Origin: Methanoregulaceae archaeon
GTDB lineage: Archaea > Halobacteriota > Methanomicrobia > Methanomicrobiales > Methanospirillaceae
Direction: 5' to 3'
Assembly: GCA_015660885.1 (NCBI GenBank)
Contig: JACTUB010000010.1
Location: 1-64,000, forward strand
DNA length: 64,000 nt
Shown: piece by piece, positions 8,086 through 17,645 of the stretch
Layout: each line of letters begins with the position of its first letter
Numbering within the stretch: the stretch's first letter is position 1
Program-made: the position numbers and the translations under genes
The notes under the pieces: generated by a model
Databases searched by the model: none
What the model saw: the letters and a program-made list of their open reading frames with translations, nothing else
What the model was told of the DNA's origin: nothing

Positions 8086-8216
8086 TGCGTCATGGAAAAA
8101 AAACTATAGCCGGAATTGCATCGATCATCTTCATGACTGCTGGTGCGTGTTTGAGATCAGAGGAATCCGTGGTTCTGAAGATCTTTGAGGATTTGTCCAT
8201 TTTCCTATACCTATGA
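8085..8216 (+). CDS. Possible 43-residue peptide coupled to ade
   Basis: The ade stop and this ATG overlap as TAATG. The frame starts MRHGKKTIAGIASIIFMTAG and has a basic start, a hydrophobic stretch and a lipobox-like TAGAC at residues 18-22, followed by about 20 residues. The overlap and the signal-like N-terminus argue for a real small membrane or lipoprotein, but there is no homology I can name, and chance is possible. Confidence 0.3.
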   Translation: MRHGKKTIAGIASIIFMTAGACLRSEESVVLKIFEDLSIFLYL

Positions 8217-8409
8217 TCTTCTGTTGATATACGATCAAAGGTTTTCGATCGAGAATTGTCAAGGTCTTACCGTTCAGGAAAGAGCGTAAAGAAACGGAGG
8301 ATCACAGGAAAGTAACGACCCGGGCTGGGTACCGGTAATCCTGTATGGTGTATTACCATGCCGCCGGAGTACCGGATTTTTTCCTGCCACATGCCCACCC
8401 GATGACCTT

Positions 8410-9150
8410 TCAGAGCAATTTAGTTCCAAAAACAGCCGCAAGCAGGAGAATGATAATCGGTTGATGTATCAGATACACTATCAGTGCATGCCGCCCCAGA
8501 TATGCGAGGGTTTCTCCAAAAAATGCCGGGATCTTGGGAAGAGTAAACCTCCGCACGCCCCCCGGGTACAGGCATTCGCCAAGTCCCATACCGAACAGAA
8601 CAATACCAGACCAGGGAAAAAGCGGCTCGTAATCAACCGACCAGAAGGTTGCCGGATGAATGCCAAGAGGAAGGAGCCAGATTGGACCGGTAACCGTTGT
8701 GAGGAAATAGCCGATCATGATGAAAAGAAGACCTAGTATAAAGTTAAATTTTTTAAACCTGAAGAAGAGCGGGGAGATCATTATGGAAACACCAATCAGG
8801 TGCAGGATCCCAAAAACGATGAAACCTTCCTTAAGATACAGCCAGGTGCCAAACGTAACAACAATCCCAAGAAGAAAGATGCCGGCTCCACGGTATACAA
8901 ATTTTAGTGCGAGCTGATGGTTTGAGATCATTGACACTGCTTTCGCCCTGCTGATGGTGAGCGATATTCCAACAATCAGGAGAAAGAACGATGCAGTTGC
9001 AAAGGCGAAATACTGCCAGAATCCTGCAGAGACATCAATGGAAAAAATCTGAAAATAGTTGATATCAAAAAGCGTATGAAAGAGCACCATCATGAGAACC
9101 GCGATACCACGGACGATGTCAATCTCCCGGTAGCGCGAAACCGCATCCAT
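8410..9150 (-). CDS. DUF1624/HGSNAT-type membrane acyltransferase-like protein
   Basis: The 246-residue product is almost wholly hydrophobic, with about seven membrane helices. The N-terminus RYREIDIVRGIAVLMMVLFH is the hallmark of the DUF1624 family, related to heparan-alpha-glucosaminide N-acetyltransferase and the wider acyltransferase-3 fold, where the Asp-x-x-(R/K)-G and first-helix His are conserved. It probably modifies a sugar at the membrane; the substrate is unknown. It is monocistronic and convergent with ade. Confidence 0.82.
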   Translation of the reverse strand: MDAVSRYREIDIVRGIAVLMMVLFHTLFDINYFQIFSIDVSAGFWQYFAFATASFFLLIVGISLTISRAKAVSMISNHQLALKFVYRGAGIFLLGIVVTFGTWLYLKEGFIVFGILHLIGVSIMISPLFFRFKKFNFILGLLFIMIGYFLTTVTGPIWLLPLGIHPATFWSVDYEPLFPWSGIVLFGMGLGECLYPGGVRRFTLPKIPAFFGETLAYLGRHALIVYLIHQPIIILLLAAVFGTKLL

Positions 9151-9276
9151 GTAAATTCATCGTCGCTGTTCTATCATATCTGTTTGGACAGGCCGGAATT
9201 AGAGTATGTGTGCGATATTCCTTAAACCGGAGAAACAATGTATTTTTTGCAGGTTTTATTCAAAGGATGGACGCTT

Positions 9277-10137
9277 ATGGCAACAGGAAATGATGAACAT
9301 ATCATTGAGGCGATCGGGCGGAGTCGCATTGTCATCAGGGATGGCAGGGTTGTTGAAGTCGGCGAGACACGGATCTCCGATTGTCCCCTTGCAAGACGAT
9401 TTGCATACCCGATTCCCTCAATAACAAAAGAGACAGTAAAGGCAAATATCCAACACCGGATTGAGGCGTTCGGTATGTGTACTGAGCGACGTGAGATACT
9501 TGATACGCGGGAATTTGTCGGGTTCGGGGCATCAGAACTGTTGAGTTTTGGTCTTCGTGCTGGTTTGATCGATGCGACGGTACTTGCATGTGATGGCGCA
9601 GGAACAGTTATTGTTACAAAACCTGCCATGGCGCAGGGTATCGGGGGCAGGATGTCCGGACTTGTCAAAACATCTCCCTATTCATCAGTTATGGACCGGA
9701 TTGAGCAGGGAGGAGGGATTGTGCTTGACCGGGAACACGCCAGAATTGATCAGCAGGCAGGGGTAGCACTGGCGGTTGCTGAAGGGTATCGGAATATCGC
9801 AGTTACTGTTGCAAATCCCGAGATTGCGGAGATTATTCGCAGGATACATCCGGATACTCTTATTTTTGCAGTCCATGTGACCGGGCTCTCCCAGGATGAA
9901 GCGGAATTACTCGTTTCAGTATCAGATCTTGTTACTTCCTGTGCATCCAGAACTATCCGCGAAATTGCCGGTGCCGGGGCACTTCTCCAGGCCGGTATAA
10001 CGGTTCCGATTTTTGCCATGACACAGAAAGGAAAATTACTGATACTTGAAAAGATCCGTCAGTCAGATGAGCAGGTCCTGGTCAAACCCACCCGGCTTCC
10101 TGCCCTTGGCGATAAACAGCCAAGTCCTCTGGTGTAA
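9277..10137 (+). CDS. Methanogenesis marker protein 8 (DUF2099)
   Basis: A 286-residue protein of the methanogen-specific DUF2099 family. Recognisable stretches are DTREFVGFGASELLSFGLRA, the glycine-rich AQGIGGRMSGLVKTSP and a C-terminal SCASRTIREIAGAGALLQAG. The family is found in nearly all methanogens and its exact role is not settled. I place the start at ATG 9277, after AAGGATGG, rather than the in-frame ATG at 9238. The gene stands alone between a divergent membrane gene and the coiled-coil gene. Confidence 0.88.
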   Translation: MATGNDEHIIEAIGRSRIVIRDGRVVEVGETRISDCPLARRFAYPIPSITKETVKANIQHRIEAFGMCTERREILDTREFVGFGASELLSFGLRAGLIDATVLACDGAGTVIVTKPAMAQGIGGRMSGLVKTSPYSSVMDRIEQGGGIVLDREHARIDQQAGVALAVAEGYRNIAVTVANPEIAEIIRRIHPDTLIFAVHVTGLSQDEAELLVSVSDLVTSCASRTIREIAGAGALLQAGITVPIFAMTQKGKLLILEKIRQSDEQVLVKPTRLPALGDKQPSPLV

Positions 10138-10385
10138 TACTTTATTTCCGATAACGAATATTTTACTTTATTACCAGACGGACGGGTAGGGCAATTCAAT
10201 GCAGGGCTTCTCATAGTTAAAAATCTCCCTGTTTTCTTTTTTATGACAGAATCATAATTGCCGTTTTTATTATCAATCAGCCATTGGTACGTCCCGTTTG
10301 ACCAGAAATGCTATAATTGTGTATACAAGAACATATAAACAAGTATATAATTTCTTGAGGTTTTAATCGAGTAAGGGAGATAGCG

Positions 10386-13300
10386 ATGAATGAGGAACCA
10401 TTGGATAAAAACGAAAGTACCATTGATATTTTCGTTTTAAGTATCAGTGAATCATTAGCCCCACAGCTTACAGAGCATCTGGAAGAAAAGGGATACCGGG
10501 TTACTCTCTTTTCCAATAGCACAAGCCTTCTTGAAACACTTCGTGAAGGCAAGCCAAACCTCCTGATCTGTGACACTACGACCGTGGAAGATGGATTCGA
10601 GGTTTGCCGTCGGATCAAGGCCGATAGCGACCTCTGGGTTATCCCGGTCCTCATTTTTACCAGTGCATCCACGCTCGCGGACCTATTGAATGTCCTTGAC
10701 TGTAATGCGGACAACTTCCTTTCTTACCCATCCGATCTTCCCTATCGCCTCTCACTTATTGAAAGCATGCTCACAACGCCCGTTGAGCGACAGACTCCGG
10801 ATCTCATCAAAACGCAGTTCAAAATCAATCATGAAGATCGGATCTACGTTGTTGCCGCCAGTCGGCGCAAAATCCTTGAGTTCCTTCTCTCCTCTTTTGA
10901 GATCGCGGTCAATAAATCATCAGAGCTGTCAGAATTGAAAACGGAAATTCAAAAGCTGACTGAATCTGCAGAAACCCTGGAAGAAAGCGTCACCGAGCAT
11001 ACCTGTGTCATCGATCTCCTGAATGCGTCCGTCAAGCAAAAAGAACAGAAAATTATCGCATTGACCAGCGAAGGTACGGAGAAGGAACGTGCCCTTAGTC
11101 AGAAAACAGAAGAGATCAGTCAGCTTGCAGAGGAGCTTGAAGCGGAAAAGACACGTATTGCTACTAAGGACGAGAATATCCGGTCCATGATCCGGGAGAA
11201 GGAGGAGATCGAATCTTTTCACCGGTCAGAAACCGACGCTCTCCGGCAACAGGTCTCGGGATTATTAACCCAAATCGACACCGCACAAACGAGACTCGAT
11301 TCTGTTCAGCGAGAGTTCGAAGAGAAAAAAACCCACTGTATCTCATTGGAGAGTACCCTCCAGGAGATTATGACGCAAAAAGATCTGGCAGAAAAGACTC
11401 TCCATACTCTCATTCCTGAACATGAACAACTGAAATCTGCGTTCGAGGGCGAGAAGAACCGGGCGATCTCTGCAGAAGAGGAAATTCAGGCAGTGATGGG
11501 AGCCAAAGCGCAATCCGAACAGGATCTTAACGAGAAAATTACTGGTCTCAACCAGACTATGCAACAAATGGTTGCGGATCTGACCCGGCTGAAGGGAGAA
11601 CTGGAAACTGAAAAAAATGGGAGGGTATCGGCAGAAGAGCAGTTGGGACCCCTCAGGCAGCAAAAAGAACAGCTGGAATCATCGCTTCAATCCGCAATCA
11701 ATGAACTCAATGAGCAATTTACCGCACTCCAGGGAGAATACAAGACTGCCTGCACCGCACTTGAAAATAAAGAGAGTGTGATAAAATCCCTGGAAAGAAA
11801 TCTCGCTGAATCTGTCGCTGAAAAGGAAAAAACTGAAGAAAAGGTGAAAGCAAACCAGGTTTTGTACGATACAACTGTTACAGAGCTGAACGAAGCTCTT
11901 GCGGAGGCAACTGCGATCCGTTCAGCACTTGAAACGGATCTCGCTGCTGCGAAAACTCAGGTAAGAAAATATGCCGATGAGCTAACTCTGACATCCCGGG
12001 GGAGAGAGGAATCCGGACAACAGGTGCGTTCCCTGACCGGTGAGCTGAGCCAGGTTAAAGAAGCACTCGAAAAGAAAGAAAGTCTGGTAAAATCACTCAG
12101 GGAAAATCTCGCCGGGGTCGTTGCGGAAAAGGATAAAACCGAAGAAAGAGTTAAAACAGACATGGAGTCGTACAAAGCGACTTTCATACGACTGAAACAC
12201 GATCTCGATGAAACGCTTGCAAGCCGCAGAACGCTTGAAAAGGATCTTGCTGCTGCAAAAACACAGAACATGGCGTATGCGGAAGAACTGGCTCTGGCAA
12301 ACCGGAGTAAAGAACAATCCGGAAAGCAGATTCGCTTGCTTGTTGACGAACTTGAACAGGCAAAGACTGAGTTAGATATCGTGCGGAGTCAGCACCGGGG
12401 CTCGAATGAGAACCAGGAAGCAGTTGTCGAGTTGAATTCACTGAATGCAAGACTTGAAAATGAACGGAAGCTGCGATTGATCGCTGAAGAAAAAACGAAT
12501 GCGGCAGCTCTGGAACAGAAACGTCTTGAAGAAGAACTTCGTGCCGTAACTGAGGAGCGGGATCATCAGGAACATGATCGGGCGCTGAAGATCCAGAATC
12601 TCAAAAAGGATCTTGAATCTGTTTGCGATCTGCAAAAATCCCTTGAAGAAGAGGTGAGTATCCTTAACGAGGAAAAATTAAAAGCAGAGCAAAGGGTTCA
12701 GGCTCTCACTCTGGAACTTGGACAGGCAAGAACCGCTCTTGCTGACGAGTGGGAGGACCATATGACCACTGACGAACAGCTTGCAGCTGCCGTTTTGGAA
12801 CGACAGCGGTTACAACACACTCTCTCAAAGGGCGATTTGGCGGGGGCAGAAAAAGAAAAAGTTCAGGAAGTTATCGCAAAGGAGCCGGATCTGCCCGTGA
12901 AAATAGACCCGGCATCCCATTCACTTGAACTGGTAATTAATCCCGAAATACAAACCTCTCCGGTTTCAGAAGATGAATATGGTTCTCACAAGCCTTCAGC
13001 CGAAACTGCTGGTGAACCACCGGAAACGGATGTCAGGAGTTTGAATTTTTCCGGTCTTGAGGATCTCTTCGAAGAAAATGAACCCACTCCCAAACCCGTT
13101 AAAGATAATGAGCCGGAAGCAGGCAGAAACGGAGAGAAATCCTCACCAGAAACTGAAGATTCCGATGCTGAAGAAGGAGATCTGGGATGTGAAGATGACG
13201 AATATGATAACGCTGGAGCAGAGGAAGAACCAGAACAGGACTACACAGTTCCGGATGTCGCCAGTGGAGCGATTCCCGGTCCTGTCTTCTCGTTTAACCG

Positions 13301-13484
13301 CAGGCAGTGGTTAGGTCTTATCAAGTGGGCTCATCATTCTGAAGCAATCTCCCGTGATCAGCGGTTACAAATCATCAGGATGGGGCGATTAATCCAGAAA
13401 AACCGGAAACTGACCAGGGAGCAGGAAGATCAGGTCAGAGAGATGATCACCTTAGTACAGGCACTCGGCTACAGGCCGGAATAA
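10386..13484 (+). CDS. Pseudo-receiver domain fused to a long coiled coil
   Basis: The 1032-residue protein has a response-regulator receiver fold at residues 13-125. The phospho-acceptor position is kept (Asp63 in LLICDTTTVEDGFE), but the acidic pair near the start is lost and the conserved Lys is replaced by Tyr114 in NADNFLSYPSD, so phosphotransfer is doubtful. Residues about 170-870 form one continuous coiled coil. Within it a unit of 102 residues is repeated in tandem (458-559 and 560-661), both copies opening AL-(E)-(N/K)-KES. Residues 880-990 are acidic and likely disordered, and a small helical domain closes the protein. AAGGGAG precedes the start. A cytoskeletal, scaffold or polar-organising role is possible; nothing nearby settles it. 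Confidence 0.85.
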   Translation: MNEEPLDKNESTIDIFVLSISESLAPQLTEHLEEKGYRVTLFSNSTSLLETLREGKPNLLICDTTTVEDGFEVCRRIKADSDLWVIPVLIFTSASTLADLLNVLDCNADNFLSYPSDLPYRLSLIESMLTTPVERQTPDLIKTQFKINHEDRIYVVAASRRKILEFLLSSFEIAVNKSSELSELKTEIQKLTESAETLEESVTEHTCVIDLLNASVKQKEQKIIALTSEGTEKERALSQKTEEISQLAEELEAEKTRIATKDENIRSMIREKEEIESFHRSETDALRQQVSGLLTQIDTAQTRLDSVQREFEEKKTHCISLESTLQEIMTQKDLAEKTLHTLIPEHEQLKSAFEGEKNRAISAEEEIQAVMGAKAQSEQDLNEKITGLNQTMQQMVADLTRLKGELETEKNGRVSAEEQLGPLRQQKEQLESSLQSAINELNEQFTALQGEYKTACTALENKESVIKSLERNLAESVAEKEKTEEKVKANQVLYDTTVTELNEALAEATAIRSALETDLAAAKTQVRKYADELTLTSRGREESGQQVRSLTGELSQVKEALEKKESLVKSLRENLAGVVAEKDKTEERVKTDMESYKATFIRLKHDLDETLASRRTLEKDLAAAKTQNMAYAEELALANRSKEQSGKQIRLLVDELEQAKTELDIVRSQHRGSNENQEAVVELNSLNARLENERKLRLIAEEKTNAAALEQKRLEEELRAVTEERDHQEHDRALKIQNLKKDLESVCDLQKSLEEEVSILNEEKLKAEQRVQALTLELGQARTALADEWEDHMTTDEQLAAAVLERQRLQHTLSKGDLAGAEKEKVQEVIAKEPDLPVKIDPASHSLELVINPEIQTSPVSEDEYGSHKPSAETAGEPPETDVRSLNFSGLEDLFEENEPTPKPVKDNEPEAGRNGEKSSPETEDSDAEEGDLGCEDDEYDNAGAEEEPEQDYTVPDVASGAIPGPVFSFNRRQWLGLIKWAHHSEAISRDQRLQIIRMGRLIQKNRKLTREQEDQVREMITLVQALGYRPE

Positions 13485-13513
13485 AAAATTTAACGTAAAA
13501 ACTATATTTTACG

Positions 13514-13554
13514 TTTTTAAATAATACACAGTTGACAATAAATTAATTAAAAAA
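13514..13554. repeat. AT-rich element similar to 1591-1631
   Basis: Second copy of the pattern described at 1591-1631; it lies just after the coiled-coil gene. Could be chance in AT-rich intergenic DNA. Confidence 0.25.
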
Positions 13555-13621
13555 TAAATTTGGTGAACCGTAAAATTTCCATTAAAAAGATTTTTTCATT
13601 CGAAATCATCTACTATTTCCC

Positions 13622-13765
13622 ATGAACTGCCGGTCCACACAGTGCCCGAACGGTCACGGAACCCATGAAAAGGTTTCACATCAAGGAAACATGACAAGAT
13701 GCAACCATGGAACGCATTTCCCCGACATTACTGGCCGGGATGCAGAGTCAGGCTCATGCCCTTAA
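13622..13765 (+). CDS. Possible Cys/His-rich mini-protein (47 residues)
   Basis: The frame opens MNCRSTQCPNGHGTHEKVSH and holds four Cys and five His in 47 residues, spaced C-x4-C, then His pairs, then C-N-H and a final Cys. That density suggests a metal-binding peptide. There is no clear ribosome site, so it would be leaderless. It lies just before a DtxR-type metal regulator and a zinc/manganese transporter, which makes a metal link attractive but unproven. Confidence 0.35.
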   Translation: MNCRSTQCPNGHGTHEKVSHQGNMTRCNHGTHFPDITGRDAESGSCP

Positions 13766-13870
13766 AAAGAAGGAATGAATTCATTATCGCGGCATTCACA
13801 AATCTGATGTACTGAAGATTTTTGGAGTAATAGCAAACTTTTTTTGGGTTACTCATTGAACATTGTCTGT

Positions 13871-14296
13871 ATGAGCATGGATACCGTGTTCGAACTTTCG
13901 CCAAAGAAAGTTGAATATATCAAATTCATAAACGGGAAAAACGGTCCTGTGAAGACAAACAATATAGCCGCAGGGTTTGGTGTAGACCCGTCAACTATTA
14001 CAAAAACGATTGTTGAACTTGCCGATGAGGGACTTCTGGTTTATGTACCCTACCATGGGGTATCTCTTTCGGTAAAAGGAAAAATTACGGCAGAATTCCT
14101 GATAAAAAGACACAGGATACTCGCTTTGGCGCTGACGCATTTTGGTTTTTCGCATGAACAGGCCTGTCTTGAGGTCTCGAGGTTTGAGAGTTTCGTATCA
14201 AAAGAAGCAATAGATCAGATGTGTAGGGCCATGGGACATCCAAACAAGGGTATATGCGGGGATATTACGCATGATGACGGTTGTCTCCGGATATGA
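13871..14296 (+). CDS. DtxR/MntR-family metal-dependent transcription regulator
   Basis: From ATG 13871 the 141-residue product has an N-terminal winged helix (NNIAAGFGVDPSTITKTIVE as recognition region) and the DtxR dimerisation domain (LIKRHRILALALTHFGF, then ACLEVSRFESFVS). The usual EH pair of the metal site reads ES here, so metal specificity or affinity may differ from MntR/IdeR. There is an upstream in-frame TTG at 13844. It lies 204 bp before the metal ABC transporter on the same strand, with dyads in between, so it most likely controls that operon. Confidence 0.82.
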   Translation: MSMDTVFELSPKKVEYIKFINGKNGPVKTNNIAAGFGVDPSTITKTIVELADEGLLVYVPYHGVSLSVKGKITAEFLIKRHRILALALTHFGFSHEQACLEVSRFESFVSKEAIDQMCRAMGHPNKGICGDITHDDGCLRI

Positions 14297-14349
14297 GACC
14301 GGGAAAAGAAACGTTTTCCATATACATTTTACCTTCTCTGCCCCTCTAG

Positions 14350-14447
14350 TTTCGGCATTATTCCGAAAATATGACTGAATACTATTTTCAGCATGAATTA
14401 TTATTGAAATTTGGACGATATCCAAAATTCTCCCAACTATTATATAC
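14350..14447 (+). promoter_or_regulatory. Promoter region with two dyads before the metal ABC transporter
   Basis: Two inverted repeats, TTTCGG-N7-CCGAAA (14350-14368) and TTTGGA-N5-TCCAAA (14410-14426), precede a TATA box TTATATAC (14440-14447). The second dyad ends about 14 bp before the TATA box and would overlap TFB contacts. They are natural candidates for the operator of the adjacent DtxR-type protein. Confidence 0.5.
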
Positions 14448-14500
14448 CCAACCTGCGAAACAGATTTGCAGAAAAGACACATGGTGGCGAGCGAAGGATT

Positions 14501-15550
14501 GTGATCCGGGTGGTACAAAGACAATATAAATCGATTCTGCCGATTGCGGCTCTGGGAATCATTATCGCAATAGTTGCTGTAACCGGTTGCCTGACCAAAT
14601 CACAGGAATCTCATCTACCGGATACGACACCCGCAAATAATGCCACGGCAGGCTCACCCTATACCGGTGTCTTCGGTTCGACACCATCTGCCGACACCAG
14701 TTCATACGGCAGATTACCGGTAATCACATCGTTCCGTCCGATCACGCTTCTCGTCGCACCCGTTGGGGGAGATCATATAACCATTACCCAGATACTTCCT
14801 CCCGGGGCCGATCCTCATGATTACGAGCCGACACCAAATGATGCAGTGGCTCTCAAAAACGGGAAAGTATTCTTCTATGACGGACCTTTTCTCGAACCTT
14901 GGGCAGCAAATCTTGCCGCCTCAACAAACCCTGACATACAACTTGTGACCTTTGCCGATGCCATCCCGGGACCAGCTTATGATCTGATGAAAAGCCAGTA
15001 TGCGGATTTCCCGAATCTTACCCAGGACCCGCACCTCTGGTTATCACCGCAGCTTGCAGAGTACTATACAACCTACGTAGCCCGGCAATTGTCCAAGGCA
15101 GACCCGAAAAATGCGACTGATTACCAGAATAATGCTGCGGCATTTGAAAAACAGCTGAAACAACTCGATTCCGACTACACGGCAGGGTTTTTGAACTGCA
15201 CCACCAGGACGTTCCTGAGCTCACATGCCTTCCTTGACTATACCGCGGCGGCGTATAACCTGACACCGATCTCCATTGCCGGGATGAGCCCTGATGCTCA
15301 ACCGTCCATGAAACAGATGTCGGCTATTATTGGAGAGGCAAAGGCACATAATGTCAGAGGCATCCTCGCTGAGCCGGAAGAAGCAGAAGATTTGAGTAAA
15401 TCAGTATCAGCTGAACTCAATCTTCCCGTGTATCCGTTCAGAACAATGGAGGTACTCCCGGCGGGTCCCCTGACGCCGGACGATACCGATTACGTGGCGA
15501 TCATGGAAAATAACCTGAAGGAAATGAAGAAAGCGATGGTATGCCAGTGA
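14501..15550 (+). CDS. Zinc/manganese ABC transporter, substrate-binding lipoprotein
   Basis: A cluster-9 (ZnuA/TroA) binding protein of about 349 residues from GTG 14501, which has AAGGA upstream. A signal helix ends at the lipobox AVTGC, so the mature protein is lipid-anchored outside the cell. Metal ligands of the family are visible: the His in VGGDHITI and DPHDYEPTP, the His of DPHLWLSP, the His of SSHAFLDY and an acidic residue near AEPEEAEDL. The long charged His-rich loop typical of ZnuA is absent, so manganese or iron is as possible as zinc. Its end overlaps the ATPase gene. Confidence 0.87.
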   Translation: MIRVVQRQYKSILPIAALGIIIAIVAVTGCLTKSQESHLPDTTPANNATAGSPYTGVFGSTPSADTSSYGRLPVITSFRPITLLVAPVGGDHITITQILPPGADPHDYEPTPNDAVALKNGKVFFYDGPFLEPWAANLAASTNPDIQLVTFADAIPGPAYDLMKSQYADFPNLTQDPHLWLSPQLAEYYTTYVARQLSKADPKNATDYQNNAAAFEKQLKQLDSDYTAGFLNCTTRTFLSSHAFLDYTAAAYNLTPISIAGMSPDAQPSMKQMSAIIGEAKAHNVRGILAEPEEAEDLSKSVSAELNLPVYPFRTMEVLPAGPLTPDDTDYVAIMENNLKEMKKAMVCQ

Positions 15551-16305
15551 TGCTTCCGGGAGGTGAACAGGTCTGTCTCACCTTGAACAATGTCTGGTTT
15601 GCTTACGGGGCAAATCCCGTTCTGGAAGATGTATCTCTTTCGATCCGCCAGGAAGAGCTCGTGGGAATTGCCGGGCCGAATGGTTCGGGAAAATCTACTC
15701 TCATGAAGATCATGGTCGGCCTCCTGAAGCCCGATAAGGGCACCGTTTCATTTTCCTGTCATATCGATGAATGCGAGGGGATGACCCCCTGCCGGCCCTG
15801 CATCGGCTATGTACCCCAGAACCCGGTTATCAGGCAGGAACAATTTCCGGTTACTGCCCGCGAGGTTGTTGAAATGGGAACCTTTGGCCAGATAGGACTG
15901 TTCAGACGTATGAATTCCGACAGCAAGAGGGCTGTCGATAACGCAATCGCAGAAGCAGGTCTTGATCATGTGCAGCATGAGTTGTTCTCCGACCTCTCCG
16001 GCGGCCAGCAGCAGAGAACCCTGATCGCCCGTGCACTTGTGGGCAGGCCACACATTATCGCGCTCGATGAACCGACAAACGGTATCGATGCACAGAGCAA
16101 ACAGGAATTCTATAAACTGGTCAATCATCTTAATAAAGCGCACCGGATCACGGTCCTGATGATCCTGCACGACCTGCCCGATCTGGCAGCACATGTTGAA
16201 AGGGTCATATTCCTGCAAAGGAAGGTGATCTATGACGGTCCCTCTGCGAACCTGAATGCAGAAGGCCTGTGGAACCTGATGGTAGAGGCAGGCAGAAGCA
16301 CCTGA
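15541..16305 (+). CDS. Metal ABC transporter, ATP-binding subunit
   Basis: The 254-residue ATPase has Walker A GPNGSGKST (about residue 44), the signature LSGGQQQRT and Walker B IIALDEPTNG followed by the H-loop LHD. These are standard for the ZnuC/MntB class. It drives import with the membrane subunit that follows 9 bp downstream and the binding protein that overlaps it upstream. An insertion rich in Cys (ECEGMTPCRPC, about residue 78) is less usual and could bind metal or iron-sulfur; it may also be structural. Confidence 0.9.
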   Translation: MPVMLPGGEQVCLTLNNVWFAYGANPVLEDVSLSIRQEELVGIAGPNGSGKSTLMKIMVGLLKPDKGTVSFSCHIDECEGMTPCRPCIGYVPQNPVIRQEQFPVTAREVVEMGTFGQIGLFRRMNSDSKRAVDNAIAEAGLDHVQHELFSDLSGGQQQRTLIARALVGRPHIIALDEPTNGIDAQSKQEFYKLVNHLNKAHRITVLMILHDLPDLAAHVERVIFLQRKVIYDGPSANLNAEGLWNLMVEAGRST

Positions 16306-16314
16306 GAACAGACC

Positions 16315-17169
16315 ATGGTCCTTGAATTTTTATCCTACCAGTTTGGAGTCCGCGCCCTGCTTGGTGGACTTATCGTCGCAGTCACCTGTTCGAGCCTCGG
16401 AGTGTTCCTCGTCCTCCGGAGGCTGTCTCTCGTTGCAGACGGGCTGAGTCATGTAGCCTTTGGCGGGATTGCGCTTGGGTTATTCACGGGAATTTATCCT
16501 TTATACACTGCTGTTGTCGGGGTGGTACTCGGGGCACTGGGTATACACACCCTTGGAAAATTGCGGGTGGCATCGGATGCGGCGATTGCGATCATGTTTG
16601 CAGCAGGGCTTGCAATTGGTATTATTCTTATAAGTATCACGCAAAATGTGGCTGTTGACGTATTGTCCTTTCTTTTCGGGACAATTCTCGGAATAAACCA
16701 GACCGACCTCTACCTTGCCGCAGCTCTCGGAGTTACCGTCATTGGTATTTTGTTGCTGTTCTGGAAGGAATGGGTCGGGATCACTATTGATGCGGAATTC
16801 GCAAGAGTTTCAGGCCTGCCGGTGCCCGCACTGGAACTTGTTTTCACGATCATGACCGGTTTAACTGTAGTCGTTGCAATGCGGCTCGTTGGCGTGCTTT
16901 TAGTATCAAGCCTGATCGTGGTCCCGGCATCCGCAATGATACAACTGAAGATGCCTTTCAGGCAGACCGTGCTTGCTGCATGCGGCGTTGCAGTCGTCTC
17001 TGTTGTTGCCGGGTTACAGTTCTCATTCATGTACAACATCGCACCGGGCGGGTCAATTGTCCTTGTTACCATCTGTTTCTTCATCCTTGCCGCTATTGTG
17101 GCACGGATATTACCGAAAATCCCCAAAAAATTGCCGGGAGGCAGCTGGGATCATCAGTGTGACCGATAG
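16315..17169 (+). CDS. Metal ABC transporter, ABC-3 family permease
   Basis: A 284-residue integral membrane protein with 8 to 9 helices, of the ABC-3 (ZnuB/MntC) family. LSLVADGLSHVAFGGIALG near residue 37 is the family motif with its conserved Asp, His and Gly. MRLVGVLLVSSLIVVPASA is the other conserved segment. Last gene of the three-gene operon. Confidence 0.9.
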   Translation: MVLEFLSYQFGVRALLGGLIVAVTCSSLGVFLVLRRLSLVADGLSHVAFGGIALGLFTGIYPLYTAVVGVVLGALGIHTLGKLRVASDAAIAIMFAAGLAIGIILISITQNVAVDVLSFLFGTILGINQTDLYLAAALGVTVIGILLLFWKEWVGITIDAEFARVSGLPVPALELVFTIMTGLTVVVAMRLVGVLLVSSLIVVPASAMIQLKMPFRQTVLAACGVAVVSVVAGLQFSFMYNIAPGGSIVLVTICFFILAAIVARILPKIPKKLPGGSWDHQCDR

Positions 17170-17645
17170 CCCGGGGATATCCTGCATGAAAGATATACCC
17201 TTTTATGGACCTGGTTTTTCAGGGCATCGGTCGTTCAAAGAAGGTTCTCATCTGATCTGGTAATTGTATAAGATGCTCCGTAGCAGCACGTTTTCACTCT
17301 ATTGACCCTGCAAGGATCCCGCTGAAAGTGGTGCCGGATTTCAGGGATACTCTTGGGAGAAATGAAAAATGAGACTCATTTCTGTGATGAGCGGACAGAT
17401 AAAGAACACCCATCATTTCGCACCCTTCAACAAACGCCGTCGCCCTGTGGTGGTTTGTTTCTGGTGATTTTATGCACGAATGCGCCAGCATCAAGCGTGC
17501 AGCTGTCAGGTACTAAAAAATGGGAAGACTTTTTCCAGAATAGTCTTCAAAAAATGTTTAAACGAATGCAAGGTGTCCTGTCGACTCCCGTGGATGAAAG
17601 TAGCATGGGTATTTACTCTTCAAATCAACGAGGACTTAAAAAATT
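17170..17645. other. Intergenic region, 476 bp
   Basis: Between the end of the metal transporter operon and a convergent small gene. A plus-strand frame at 17353-17649 has atypical composition and no recognisable features, so I do not call it. No RNA gene seen. Confidence 0.5.
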
